Positions 29,089 to 37,611 of a stretch of DNA of 37,611 nucleotides are shown here, piece by piece. Origin of the DNA: an uncultured Oxalobacteraceae bacterium (lineage in GTDB: Bacteria > Pseudomonadota > Gammaproteobacteria > Burkholderiales > Burkholderiaceae); NCBI GenBank assembly GCA_946480015.1, contig CAMLIL010000056.1, forward strand, positions 1 to 37,611. The letters run 5' to 3'. The notes under the pieces were generated by a model. The model made no database searches, had not been told where the DNA came from, and worked only from the letters and a program-made list of their open reading frames with translations. The translations under genes and the position numbers were made by a program. Position 1 is the stretch's first letter; every line of letters begins with the position of its first letter.

Positions 29089-30659
29089 GCCTCTTTCCGC
29101 GCCTGCGCGCCGGCAGCGCGCCCTGGCTTGTCCGGCATGAAGCGCGCATGTTCATGCATGGTTTGGGCTTCGGCGCACAGAAGGTCGGGAAGGCGCGCAG
29201 CAAGCCGCGCGGCGGCACGATCGTCTTCTGGAGCGTGAGTCTGATCCTCCTGCACGCCGTAGCGCTGGCGATCACCTGGAGCCTGAACAACATGCCGGCG
29301 GCACCGGCTGCCAGGGTGTCGATGATCATCACCGGCGCGCTGGGGGTGATCCTGACCTTGATGCTGTCGATGTCGCTCAGGGCCAGCGTGGAATCGCTGT
29401 TCGAGCGGGGCGACCTCGATCTGCTGCTGTCCTCGCCGCTGCCGTCGCACACCATCCTCGCGGCGCGCCTGCTGGCCATCGCCATCGGCGTCGCGGCGCC
29501 CTTCCTGCTGCTGCTCACCCCCTTGGCCAACGTGGGGCTGTTTCTCGGCCATGCCAACTGGCTCACCCTGTACCCGACCCTGCTCAGCATGGCCCTGGTT
29601 GCCGCTGCGGCCGGCATGCTGACCACCCTGGCGCTGGTCAGGCTGATCGGCATACGCCGCACCCGCGTCACCGCCCAGGTGCTGGCGGCATTCACCGGCG
29701 CCTTCGTGTTCCTGCTTTTCCAAGGGTTCAACTTGACCAGCCCGGCGGCCCGCGACTGGATCGCCATCCACGTCGGGCCGCTGTTCCAACCCGGTTCGCC
29801 GCTCGGGCCGGACAGCCTGGTCTGGCTGCCCGGCCGGGCCATCACGGGGTCGGCGCTGGCGGTATTGGCGCTGGTGGCGGCCGGCGCCCTCGCCTATGCG
29901 TCCACCGCCGCCTTCACGCACCGTCTGTTCGTGCGCGGCGTGCTGCACGCCGGCGCCACGGCAGCAGCGCCGAAGACGGTGCGCGCGGCGCCGGCACGCT
30001 TTCGCGGCGGCGTCACACGCGCCATCGTGCTCAAGGAATGGCGCCTGATCGCGCGCGACCCGCAACTGATCGCGCAGATGCTGCTGCAGATGCTGTACCT
30101 GCTGCCGATGCTGGCGCTCCTGTTCAAGAGCGACACCCCCTCGCTGCCCGCCGTCTCCGCGGCGCTCGCCATGTGCACGCTGTCACTGACGGGATCGCTG
30201 GCGTGGCTGATCATTGCGGCTGAAGACGCGCCCGACCTGCTGGCCACGGCGCCGCTTGCCAGCGGCGTGGTGGTGCGCGCCAAGCTGGTCGCGGTGATGA
30301 CGCCGCCGCTGCTGCTGCTCGCACCGGCCTTCGTCTGGGTCGGCCTGAGCCACCCCGTCGCCGCGCTGCTGATGGCTTGCATCGTGGCCTCGGGCGTGTG
30401 CGCGCTTGCGCTGATCTGCTTCTGGTGCGCCAAGCCCGCCGCGCGCGACACCTTCAAGACGCGCGCCAAAGGCAGCGGCGCGCAAACGGCAATGGAAATG
30501 CTCTGCACCATCAGCTGGAGCACGCTGGTGTTCACCGCACTGATGGCCGCCATCCAGCCCACGGCGCGAACATATGCGCTGATCGGCGCCGCGGTGGCGC
30601 TGCTGGTTGCCGCCGCGGTGCAGGGTGTGGCCTGGGCGCTGCGGCTGCGGCGCGGTTAG
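29085..30659 (+). CDS. ABC transporter permease, substrate unknown
   Basis: A 524-residue integral membrane protein with about ten or more hydrophobic segments. It starts within the ATPase gene stop (ATGA), which implies tight translational coupling and a shared complex. A soluble N-terminal stretch (residues ~1-45) precedes the first helix (IVFWSVSLILLHAVALAITW). A cytoplasmic segment (FERGDLDLLLSSPLPSHTILAARLL) resembles that of ABC-2-type exporters. No substrate-binding protein is adjacent, which favours export. Its stop overlaps the convergent permease stop. Confidence 0.85.
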
Positions 30660-32107
30660 ACGCCGTTCAGGCGGCTGTTACGCATCCCGTACAGCAGATA
30701 GGTGGCGATCGCCACCGTCATCCAGACCGCGAAGACGGTGAAGGTGGTGCGGGACAGGTCCTTCATGATGTACAGGCAGGCCAGCACGCTCAGGGCGGGC
30801 ACCAGGTAAGGGCCGAACGGCACCTTGAAGCCCTTGGTGGTGGCCGCGCCCAGCTTCTTGCGCATCACCGGCACGGCGATCGAAACCACGATGAACGCGG
30901 TCAGCGTGCCCATGCTGACCATGTCCCACAGATAGGTCGAATCGACCAGGCCGGCGACGGTGGCCACCACCAGGCACACCACGATGGTATTGCTGGCGGG
31001 GGTCTGGGTGCGCGCATGCACCTTGCGGAACATGGGTGCGATCAGGCCGTCGCAGGAGATCGCGTACAGGATGCGGGTCTGGCCGTAGATCGTCACCAGG
31101 GTCACGCTGAACACCGATATCACGGCGCCGGCCGACAGCACCAGCGCCGGCCAGGCCTTGCCGGTGACGTTCTCGAGGATCACCGACAAACCAGCCTGCT
31201 GGCCCTCGAACATGCTGGCCGGCTGCGCGCCCAGGGCCGCCACCGCCACCAGCATATAGAACACCGTCACAATGACCAGCGCGGCCAGGATCCCGGCCGG
31301 GACGGTGCGGGTCGGATCGCGCACTTCCTCGCCGGCGGTGGCGATGGTATCGATGCCGATGAACGAGAAGAACACCGTGCCGGCGGCCGCCGTCACGCCG
31401 GCCATGCCGGCCAGGCCCTTGCTGTTGTCGGTATTAAAGAAGGGATGGAAGTGGCTGGCATCGAAGCCGGAAAAGGCGATCACCACGAAGAAGGTCAGGA
31501 TCGCCAGTTTGATGAGCACCATGACCGCGTTGGTGGCGGCCGATTCCTTGGTGCCGCGCACCAGCAGGACGCCGCACATGATCACCAGCAGGACCGGCGG
31601 CAGGTTGAAGTGGGCGGCGTGCACTTCCAGCCCTGCCTTGCCCGACACCAGCATGGGCGTGCGCAGCTGTTCCGGTATCTGCCAGCCGACCGCGTGGCTG
31701 AGAAAATTATTCAGGTAGTCCGACCAGCCGATCGCCGTCGCGCTGGCGGCCAGGCCGTATTCCAGCAGCAGGCAGGCGGCCATGATGAAGGCCGCGAACT
31801 CACCCACCGTGGCGTAGGCGAACGAATACGACGAGCCGGAAGCCGGAATGCGGAACGACAGCTCGGCATAGCACAGCGCCGTCAGGCCGGCGGTGATGGC
31901 GGCGATCAGGAAGGACAAAATGACCGAGGGTCCGGCCTTGGGCACGGCTTCGACCATCGTGAAGAAAATGCCGGTGCCGATGGTGGCGCCGACTCCGATC
32001 ATCGTCAGCGGAAACAGGCCCATGGATCGGACCAGCTCGCCAGAATGCTGGCTGCTGACGGCGGCAGATTTGGTGCGGAAAAGCTTGTGGCTTAATGTTT
32101 GACTCAC
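30656..32107 (-). CDS. APC-family amino acid permease
   Basis: A 483-residue inner-membrane transporter with about 12 helices and the APC hallmark MIGVGATIGTGIFF in helix 1 (residues ~36-49). Other family segments are FRIPASGSSYSFAYATVGE, FFSFIGIDTIATAGEEVRDPTRTVPAGI and YGQTRILYAISCDGLIAPMFRKVH. It resembles the cationic amino acid transporter (CAT/YfnA) subgroup; the exact substrate is not determinable. The start codon is GTG (32107) with an AAGGGA site. It is divergent from hmp and convergent with the ABC permease. Confidence 0.9.
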   Translation of the reverse strand: MSQTLSHKLFRTKSAAVSSQHSGELVRSMGLFPLTMIGVGATIGTGIFFTMVEAVPKAGPSVILSFLIAAITAGLTALCYAELSFRIPASGSSYSFAYATVGEFAAFIMAACLLLEYGLAASATAIGWSDYLNNFLSHAVGWQIPEQLRTPMLVSGKAGLEVHAAHFNLPPVLLVIMCGVLLVRGTKESAATNAVMVLIKLAILTFFVVIAFSGFDASHFHPFFNTDNSKGLAGMAGVTAAAGTVFFSFIGIDTIATAGEEVRDPTRTVPAGILAALVIVTVFYMLVAVAALGAQPASMFEGQQAGLSVILENVTGKAWPALVLSAGAVISVFSVTLVTIYGQTRILYAISCDGLIAPMFRKVHARTQTPASNTIVVCLVVATVAGLVDSTYLWDMVSMGTLTAFIVVSIAVPVMRKKLGAATTKGFKVPFGPYLVPALSVLACLYIMKDLSRTTFTVFAVWMTVAIATYLLYGMRNSRLNGV

Positions 32108-32148
32108 GGATTCGTCCCTTGTGGTGGCGCTGTGATAAGGCTAGCGGA

Positions 32149-32154
32149 ATTATA
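32149..32154 (-). promoter_or_regulatory. possible -10 of the amino acid permease promoter
   Basis: A consensus TATAAT on the minus strand lies about 42 bases before the GTG. No matching -35 is seen at 17 bases. Confidence 0.35.
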
Positions 32155-32215
32155 GAGTCAAGCCATCCAACACCGGGTTGAAAAATAAACACCCAATGCT
32201 GGAACAAGGAAGTTT

Positions 32216-32238
32216 AAGTTGCATTTCATATGCATCTT
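32216..32238. promoter_or_regulatory. NsrR-like nitric-oxide-responsive operator of hmp
   Basis: A 23-base palindrome with arms AAGTTGCATTT and ATATGCATCTT around a central C. It matches the known NsrR pattern (AAGATGCATTT and its reverse complement AAATGCATCTT) at all but two positions. A consensus -10 TATAAT lies just downstream at 32243-32248, so the operator covers the -35/spacer region and a bound repressor would block the hmp promoter. Confidence 0.8.
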
Positions 32239-32282
32239 TAAATATAATAGATGCTTTCCAAATTGCAATGTCGAGAGCTTAC

Positions 32283-33437
32283 ATGATTTCCGCTGCCAAC
32301 CGCCCCTACATCGATGCGAGCGTTCCCGTCCTGCGCGAGCATGGCTTGAGCATCACCAAGTCCTTCTACCGCAATATTTTTGCCGAGCTGCCGGCCCTGA
32401 CCAACCTGTTCAACATGGGCAATCAGGCCAACGGCACGCAGCAGCAATCGCTGGCATCGGCGGTGTTCGCGTATGCCGCCAATATCGGCAACGCCGCCGC
32501 GCTGGGGCCGGTGGTCGGCCGCATCGTGCAAAAGCACGTTTCGGTCGGCGTGCGCGCCGAGCACTATCCGATCGTCGGCCGCCATTTGCTGGGAGCGATC
32601 GCCGAAACGCTGGGCGAGGCGGCGACGCCGGAATTGCTGGCCGCCTGGGCCGAAGCGTATAACTCGCTGGCGCAGATTTTCATCGACGCCGAAGCGAGCC
32701 TGTATGCCAGCGCCGCCATCGAGCCGGGGCACACCCGCGCGATGCGCGTGACGCAGGTGCAGCGCGAAAGCGACGATGTATTGTCGATCCGCTTCGTCCC
32801 CGTGGACGGCGGGCCGCTGCCGGCTTTCAAGGCCGGCCAGTACGTCAGCTGCGCGGTGACCTTCGACGACGGCCGCCGCCAGCTGCGCCAGTACAGCCTG
32901 TCGGATGCGCCGGACGGCACCAGCATGCGCATCTCGGTCAAGCGCGAAGCGTCCGGCGAGGTGTCGAACTGGATCCATGCGAATGTAAAGGTGGGCGGCG
33001 AGCTGCAGGTAAGCCATCCCTTCGGTGACTTCACTCCGGATACCGAATCGAACGAGCCGGTGGTGCTGCTGTCGGCCGGCGTGGGCATCACGCCGATGAT
33101 CGCCGCGCTCAAGCGTATCGTGCAGGTGCATCCGCAGCGGCATGTGATCTTTGCCCATGCGGCCCGCGATGCCGCCCATCACGCGCACCAGGACGACCTT
33201 GCGCAGGTACGCAAGCTGATGCCGAACCTGCACGTGACGATCTTCTACGAGGATAACAACGCACTGATGGACGTGGCACGGCTGCCATCCTGGCCGCGCA
33301 CCGAAGCCGATGTGTTCATGTGCGGGCCGCTGCCGTTCATGCAGCAGCAGTGGGCGGCGCTGCGGGCCTTGGGTGTACCGGCGGAGAAGCTGCACCGCGA
33401 GGTGTTCGGTCCCGAGGCGCTCGACCACCTGCTCTGA
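32283..33437 (+). CDS. hmp: flavohaemoglobin (nitric oxide dioxygenase)
   Basis: A 384-residue protein with an N-terminal globin, an FAD domain and an NAD domain. It converts nitric oxide to nitrate using O2 and NADH. Key globin residues fall at the E. coli numbers when translation starts at 32283: Tyr29 (B10), Gln53 (E7) and His85 (proximal, QKH). FAD binding is in RQYSLSD and NAD binding in LSAGVGITPM and MCGPLPFM. The agreement supports this start over upstream in-frame codons. An NsrR-like site and -10 lie upstream. Its stop directly abuts the convergent Nudix gene. Confidence 0.95.
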   Translation: MISAANRPYIDASVPVLREHGLSITKSFYRNIFAELPALTNLFNMGNQANGTQQQSLASAVFAYAANIGNAAALGPVVGRIVQKHVSVGVRAEHYPIVGRHLLGAIAETLGEAATPELLAAWAEAYNSLAQIFIDAEASLYASAAIEPGHTRAMRVTQVQRESDDVLSIRFVPVDGGPLPAFKAGQYVSCAVTFDDGRRQLRQYSLSDAPDGTSMRISVKREASGEVSNWIHANVKVGGELQVSHPFGDFTPDTESNEPVVLLSAGVGITPMIAALKRIVQVHPQRHVIFAHAARDAAHHAHQDDLAQVRKLMPNLHVTIFYEDNNALMDVARLPSWPRTEADVFMCGPLPFMQQQWAALRALGVPAEKLHREVFGPEALDHLL

Positions 33438-33974
33438 TCAGATCAGGCGCTTCAACCGCAGCAGGCCGAACGCGGCCACGGTCGAAGCGTCGACGATCTC
33501 TCCAGCGGCGATGCGCCGTTCCAGCTCCGCGACCGGCACGAACGCCGATACCAGCCCCTGCTCTTCCGGGTCGAGCGAGCGCTCTCCCTGGGTCAGGCCG
33601 GTCGCCAGGAAGACGTTGTAAGCCTGGTTGCAAAAGCCGTAGGCCAGATACAGGCGGCCGGCGTGCGTCACGGTTTCGGCGCGCAGGCCGGTTTCTTCCA
33701 TCAGTTCCGCGCGCGCCAGCGTGAGCGGATCGGTGCCGCTGTCCCACGACCCCTGCGGGAATTCCCAGTAACGCTGCCCGACCGGGTAGCGGAACTGCTC
33801 GACCACGGCCACCGCCCCGTCCTGCACGGCGACGATGACGGCGAAGTCGCCCTTTTCGATAACGCCGTAGATCCCTTCCGAACCGTCGGCACGGCGCACG
33901 CGGTCCTCGCGCACGCGCATCCAGCGGTTGGCATAGGCCTCGCGGCTGCCGATGCATTCGATTTCGTCGGCCAT
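33438..33974 (-). CDS. Nudix hydrolase (ADP-ribose pyrophosphatase-like)
   Basis: A 178-residue Nudix protein resembling ADP-ribose pyrophosphatases (VVEQFRYPVGQRYWEFPQGSWD segment). The Nudix box is partly degenerate: GSWDSGT replaces the GX5E part and AELMEETG replaces REUXEEXG, but the three Glu of ELMEE that bind metal remain. The start at 33974 is chosen because it lies 4 bases after the upstream stop and gives the usual family N-terminus; the same frame is open further into the oxidoreductase gene. It is the last gene of the gdh-astE-oxidoreductase-Nudix group. Confidence 0.88.
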   Translation of the reverse strand: MADEIECIGSREAYANRWMRVREDRVRRADGSEGIYGVIEKGDFAVIVAVQDGAVAVVEQFRYPVGQRYWEFPQGSWDSGTDPLTLARAELMEETGLRAETVTHAGRLYLAYGFCNQAYNVFLATGLTQGERSLDPEEQGLVSAFVPVAELERRIAAGEIVDASTVAAFGLLRLKRLI

Positions 33975-33978
33975 CGCA

Positions 33979-35073
33979 TCACGCCCTGAACAGGTTTTTG
34001 AATTCGCGCGGCTGCGAGCGCCAGTACTGCGGCGGCGCCTGCACCTGCGCGCCCAATGCCGCTGCGGCATGCCAGGGCCAGCGCGGATTGAACAGCATCG
34101 CCCGCGCCAGCGCCACCAGATCGGCCTGGCCCCTGGCGACGATATCCTCGGCTTGCCCCGGCTCGGTGATCAGGCCGACACCGATGGTCGGCATGCCGGT
34201 TTCCCGCCTGATGCGTTCGGCGAAGGGCATCTGGTAGCCCGGCCCCAGCGCGATCTTCTGCCGGGGCGAGGCTCCGCCGCTGGAGACGTGGACAAAATCC
34301 GCGCCGGCACCGCGCAGTGCGGTGGCGAACGCCACGCTCTGCTCGATCTCCCAGCCGCCCTCGACCCAGTCGGTGGCAGAAATGCGCACGCCGACCGCCA
34401 TCGATGCCGGCACCGCTTTGCGCACGGCGTCGAACACTTGCAGCGGAAAGCGCATGCGGTTTTCCAGCGATCCGCCGTAACGGTCGGTGCGCTGGTTGGC
34501 CAGCGGCGTGAGGAACTGGTGCAGCAGGTAGCCATGGGCCGCGTGCACTTCGATCGCATCCAGGCCGAGCGCGTGACTGCGCCGGGCCGCCGCCGCGAAA
34601 TCGTCGATGACCTTATGCAGGCCAGCTTCATCGAGCGCGAGCGGCACGGTGTCGTCCTCGTTGTGGGGCAGCGCCGACGGGGCAACGGTCTGCCAGCCGC
34701 CCTCGCCGACCGGCACGTTGGCGCCGCCGTCCCAGGGCACGGTGGTCGACGCCTTGCGCCCCGCGTGCGCCAGCTGGATGGCCAGCCGGATCGGCGCATG
34801 GCGGCGAATCGATGCGACGATGGGAGCCAGCGCCGCGGCATGATCGTCCGACCAGATGCCCAGGTCGCGTGCGGAGATGCGCCCTTCCGGCGACACGGCC
34901 GACGCTTCCAGCGTCAGCAGCGCCGCGCCGGACAGGGCCAGGTGGCCCAGGTGGATCATGTGCCAGTCGGTGGCCAGCCCCTCGTCGGCCGAGTACTGGC
35001 ACATCGGCGCGATGGTGATGCGATTGGACAGCGTGAGCGGCCCGAGTTCAAACGGTGAAAAGAGTTGGCTCAT
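33979..35073 (-). CDS. NADH:flavin oxidoreductase (old yellow enzyme, YqjM/XenA type)
   Basis: A 364-residue FMN barrel enzyme. APMCQYSA (Cys25) marks the YqjM/XenA subgroup, HAGRKAS holds the FMN/substrate-binding region, and HAAHGYLLHQFLTPLANQRTD carries the family signature, followed by RYGGSLENRMRF. Members reduce the C=C bond of activated alkenes such as enones and some nitro compounds. Its start overlaps the astE stop (ATGA), so it is translationally coupled to arginine-catabolism genes although its substrate is unknown. Confidence 0.93.
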   Translation of the reverse strand: MSQLFSPFELGPLTLSNRITIAPMCQYSADEGLATDWHMIHLGHLALSGAALLTLEASAVSPEGRISARDLGIWSDDHAAALAPIVASIRRHAPIRLAIQLAHAGRKASTTVPWDGGANVPVGEGGWQTVAPSALPHNEDDTVPLALDEAGLHKVIDDFAAAARRSHALGLDAIEVHAAHGYLLHQFLTPLANQRTDRYGGSLENRMRFPLQVFDAVRKAVPASMAVGVRISATDWVEGGWEIEQSVAFATALRGAGADFVHVSSGGASPRQKIALGPGYQMPFAERIRRETGMPTIGVGLITEPGQAEDIVARGQADLVALARAMLFNPRWPWHAAAALGAQVQAPPQYWRSQPREFKNLFRA

Positions 35074-36056
35074 GAAGGTTCTGCCTTTACTACCATCAGA
35101 GCGGCGCGCAGGCCGGTCCGCACATCGGGATTCGGGAACACCACCAGTTCTTCCGGGTGGCGCACGGTGTACACGGTCGCGCCGTCGGTGGCGATGACCT
35201 CGCCCTGGCGCAGAGCGGTGAAGTTGTGGGTATCGCGCCCGAGCGTCATGGTAAAGCCCTCCGACAGCTTGATGATCTCCTGGGCCACCTTGTACACATG
35301 TGGCGCCGCCTTGGCCTGCATCGGGCGCGCGCCACGCAGCAGGTCCGCCAGCGCGGTGGCGGCGTCGGCAAACTGGCTCAGGTCATTTTCGCCCAGCGTG
35401 CCGACCCGGCCCAGCTCCACCGTGCTGCCCATGGCGCCGTGGTGCTCGGCGCTGTAATAGCTGTAGGTGCCGGCCGATCGCGGGTTCATGATGACCGCAC
35501 CGATACCGGCGCGGCCCAGCCAGTCGATCAGCGTGCGCTGGCCGTGCGGCGCGATCAGCTCCGGCACGATCGCGAAGGTGGGGTAGGCCGAGGGGCGGAT
35601 CGCGGTGTGCAGGTCGAGATGCCAGCGTACCGGCGCGGCCCCGGCAAAGAAGGCATCGGTGGCGGCGATCATGGCGTCGGCCCGGGCCGCCTCGGCCGCA
35701 CCGGCCAGCGCGCCGCGCACCGGCCGGAACATGCGGTTCAGGTCGGCGTCGATGAAGCGTTTGGCGGCGCCGATGGCGTCGATATTGCCGACGCAGACCA
35801 TCAGGTCCACCGCCAGCGCCAGCGGCGCGCGGGCCAGCGCATCGAGCTCGTACGCCAGCATTTCGATCGGGCCGGTTTCGTCGCCGTGTACACCGACCGA
35901 CACGATGACGCTGTCGCGCCCCGGCTGCGCGCCCTTGACGCTCAGGATACCGCGCGCAGGCTGTTCGACGCGGTAGCCGGCCGCAGCGAAAGCGCCGGCC
36001 ACGGCGGAAAAATCGGCACTGGCCAGGCAGCGTACCGGTTCGGGCAAAGCCGCCAT
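35070..36056 (-). CDS. astE: succinylglutamate desuccinylase
   Basis: A 328-residue zinc hydrolase that performs the last step of the arginine succinyltransferase pathway, cleaving N-succinylglutamate to succinate and glutamate. Zinc-binding motifs of the AstE/aspartoacylase group are visible: GVHGDETGPIEML near residue 55 (His and Glu) and HLDLHTAIR near 145 (second His). It lies 3 bases after the gdh stop, which couples glutamate production to its oxidation. The remaining ast genes are not in the window. Confidence 0.92.
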   Translation of the reverse strand: MAALPEPVRCLASADFSAVAGAFAAAGYRVEQPARGILSVKGAQPGRDSVIVSVGVHGDETGPIEMLAYELDALARAPLALAVDLMVCVGNIDAIGAAKRFIDADLNRMFRPVRGALAGAAEAARADAMIAATDAFFAGAAPVRWHLDLHTAIRPSAYPTFAIVPELIAPHGQRTLIDWLGRAGIGAVIMNPRSAGTYSYYSAEHHGAMGSTVELGRVGTLGENDLSQFADAATALADLLRGARPMQAKAAPHVYKVAQEIIKLSEGFTMTLGRDTHNFTALRQGEVIATDGATVYTVRHPEELVVFPNPDVRTGLRAALMVVKAEPS

Positions 36057-36059
36057 AAC

Positions 36060-37611
36060 TTATGCCGCCAGCGTGGTGGCGTTGGTCGCTTCCGACAGGG
36101 CCCACACGTCGAGCATGGCCTGCTCCAGATCGGCCGGGACGCCGTAGCCTTCCAGCCCCATGACATTGGTGACCAGTTCCACCGCCTCCATCATGTCCGC
36201 TCCTTCGCCTGCATGCGCCAGCACCTGCAGCAGCAGCCTTTGCTGGGTGCGGTGCAGGGCCTGCTGGGCATAGCTGCGCAGCAGCTCCTGCGACTTGCCG
36301 CGCGCCGGCAGCTTGAGACCGCGTTCAAGCGTGTCGATGCCGGCCTGGGCGCGCAGCGCCATGCCGACCTGGAGGAACTGCGCCAGCGTCATGCCGGCCG
36401 GACGCCGCACCGATACCGCCGCGAACAGGAAACCGGCTACCGCCTCGATCGCGTCGACCGCGCGCCAGGCATGGGCAAATGCCGGCGGCAGCGCCGGGTA
36501 GCTGTCCGCGTCGGACGATGCCGGCATCATCTGCGCCACCATGTCGGGCTGGGCGAACAGGCCGGTCAGCTCGCTCATGCCGTTGGCGCCAGGCACCGCC
36601 AGCACGCCTTCGATCACCGCATGCAGCATCACCCGTGTGCGCGAGTCGACCTTGACCGACACCGCGCGTGGCACGGCCAGGGCGTTCGCGTCGAGCGCAT
36701 CGAACATCTGCGCCAGGTGCAGTACGGCCCAGGCCTGGCCGAAGGCGGTGATCACCTCGGTTTCTCCGCACTGGTGCTCCTGCGCGAGCTGGCGCAGCAT
36801 GAGCGGGCCGCAGCGGTTGACCGATTCGTTGGCCAGCACGGTGGCGAGGATCGCATTGGCGAGCGGATGGTCGAGCGGGTTGCGCGTTGCCACCAGCTGC
36901 GCCGGGAAGTAGGGCCGCAGCACCGGCTCGGCCCAGGCCATCCCGGTCAGCGGCAAGGCCGCCAGCAGGCGCTTGTAGCGGTTCTTGACGTTGGCAACCA
37001 CGACGGCCAGTTCGGGCGCGGTGAGGCCAAGGCCGCCGGCCTTGCGGCGCTGCAGTTCCGCTTCGTTGGGCAGCTGTTCGAGTTTGCGCGACAGCGCGCC
37101 CTCGGCGTTCAGGCTGACGATCAGGCTGCCGTAGGCGTCGACCACGGCGCCATCGGCCTGGGCCTGCACTTCGCGCACCAGCAGGTGGGTCTGCAGCGTG
37201 TTGTCGCGCAGGACCAGGTGTTCGATCTGGCCTGTCATCTCGCCCAGAATGCGGTTGCGGTCCACGGCCGGCAGCTGGCCGGCATTGACTTCGGTGTCGA
37301 GCCAGATCTTGACGTTGACTTCGTGGTCCGAGCAGTCCACCCCGGCCGAGTTGTCGATCGCGTCGGTGAACACGTGGCCGCCGGCCAGCGCGTATTCGAT
37401 GCGGCCGGCCTGGGTCGCCCCCAGGTTGCCGCCTTCGGTGACGACCTTGCAGCGCAGCTGGTTGCCGTCGACGCGGATGTTGTCGTTGGCACGGTCCTTG
37501 ACCTGCGCGTGGGTCTCGGTGGAGGCCTTGATGTAGGTGCCGATGCCGCCGTTATAGAACAGGTCGACCGGAGCGCGCAGGATGTGGTGCATCAGTTCTT
37601 CCGGCGTCAGC
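36060..37611 (-). CDS. NAD-specific glutamate dehydrogenase, C-terminal part (runs off the window)
   Basis: About 516 C-terminal residues of the large (roughly 180 kDa) class of NAD-dependent glutamate dehydrogenase, which oxidises glutamate to 2-oxoglutarate and ammonia. The frame continues past the right edge (LTPEEL immediately before MHHILRAPVDLFYNGGIG), so no start lies in the window. Catalytic-domain segments include NGGIGTYIKAS, VVTEGGNLGATQAGRIEYA and NVKIWLD; the rest is the helical C-terminal region. It is the most upstream gene visible of the operon with astE. Confidence 0.92.
   Translation of the reverse strand, partial: LTPEELMHHILRAPVDLFYNGGIGTYIKASTETHAQVKDRANDNIRVDGNQLRCKVVTEGGNLGATQAGRIEYALAGGHVFTDAIDNSAGVDCSDHEVNVKIWLDTEVNAGQLPAVDRNRILGEMTGQIEHLVLRDNTLQTHLLVREVQAQADGAVVDAYGSLIVSLNAEGALSRKLEQLPNEAELQRRKAGGLGLTAPELAVVVANVKNRYKRLLAALPLTGMAWAEPVLRPYFPAQLVATRNPLDHPLANAILATVLANESVNRCGPLMLRQLAQEHQCGETEVITAFGQAWAVLHLAQMFDALDANALAVPRAVSVKVDSRTRVMLHAVIEGVLAVPGANGMSELTGLFAQPDMVAQMMPASSDADSYPALPPAFAHAWRAVDAIEAVAGFLFAAVSVRRPAGMTLAQFLQVGMALRAQAGIDTLERGLKLPARGKSQELLRSYAQQALHRTQQRLLLQVLAHAGEGADMMEAVELVTNVMGLEGYGVPADLEQAMLDVWALSEATNATTLAA

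Overview
The window is about 37.6 kb of GC-rich, densely packed bacterial chromosome. Gene content suggests a betaproteobacterium of the Oxalobacteraceae type (Massilia/Duganella-like): a purB-GST neighbourhood, a large 180-kDa-class NAD-glutamate dehydrogenase, nudJ-mnmA, a TonB-receptor sugar locus and extended -10 promoters. This placement is inferred from content, not from a database search. I see no rRNA, tRNA, CRISPR array, transposase or phage gene. No gap between genes exceeds 300 bases.

Layout. (1) 1-4051: start of pntA (-), nudJ-mnmA (+), then a convergent GST-xni-receiver operon (-). (2) 4145-5034: a RES/Xre-type toxin-antitoxin pair (-). (3) 5147-6028: a DUF72 protein. (4) 6009-10097: an iron block, with feoA-feoB-Cys-rich membrane protein (-) divergent from bfd-tonB (+), two Fur-box-like sites between them, and then bacterioferritin. 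(5) 10105-17818 (-): a sucrose locus resembling the Xanthomonas sux system, with a LacI regulator, TonB-dependent receptor, GH13 amylosucrase/sucrose hydrolase, SLC45-like MFS transporter and PfkB sugar kinase. Two LacI-type operators lie upstream of the receptor gene, one overlapping its -35 box. (6) 17825-19965: GST divergent from purB. (7) 20044-23908: an orphan TonB receptor divergent from a cytochrome b561 and two YceI genes. (8) 23986-25864: a glycine-zipper stress protein with 60-residue repeats, and a small GlsB/YeaQ-type membrane protein. (9) 26071-30659: a secreted S46 dipeptidyl-peptidase and a two-gene ABC transporter. (10) 30656-33437: an APC permease divergent from flavohaemoglobin hmp, which carries an NsrR-like site. 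(11) 33438-37611 (-): a tightly coupled operon of gdh (3'-terminal part), astE, an old-yellow-enzyme homologue and a Nudix hydrolase.

How the parts connect. Fur would link ferrous iron uptake, TonB energisation and iron release from bacterioferritin. The sucrose locus encodes a route from outer-membrane uptake to intracellular cleavage and fructose phosphorylation; the outer-membrane step needs TonB, and one tonB lies a few kb away. AstE and GDH perform consecutive steps of arginine catabolism (succinylglutamate to glutamate to 2-oxoglutarate). The most distinctive items are the sux-like locus with its operator architecture, the repeat-built glycine-zipper protein, the atypical receiver, and the orphan receptor/b561/YceI group. 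I found no clear evidence of a wholly undescribed multi-gene system.
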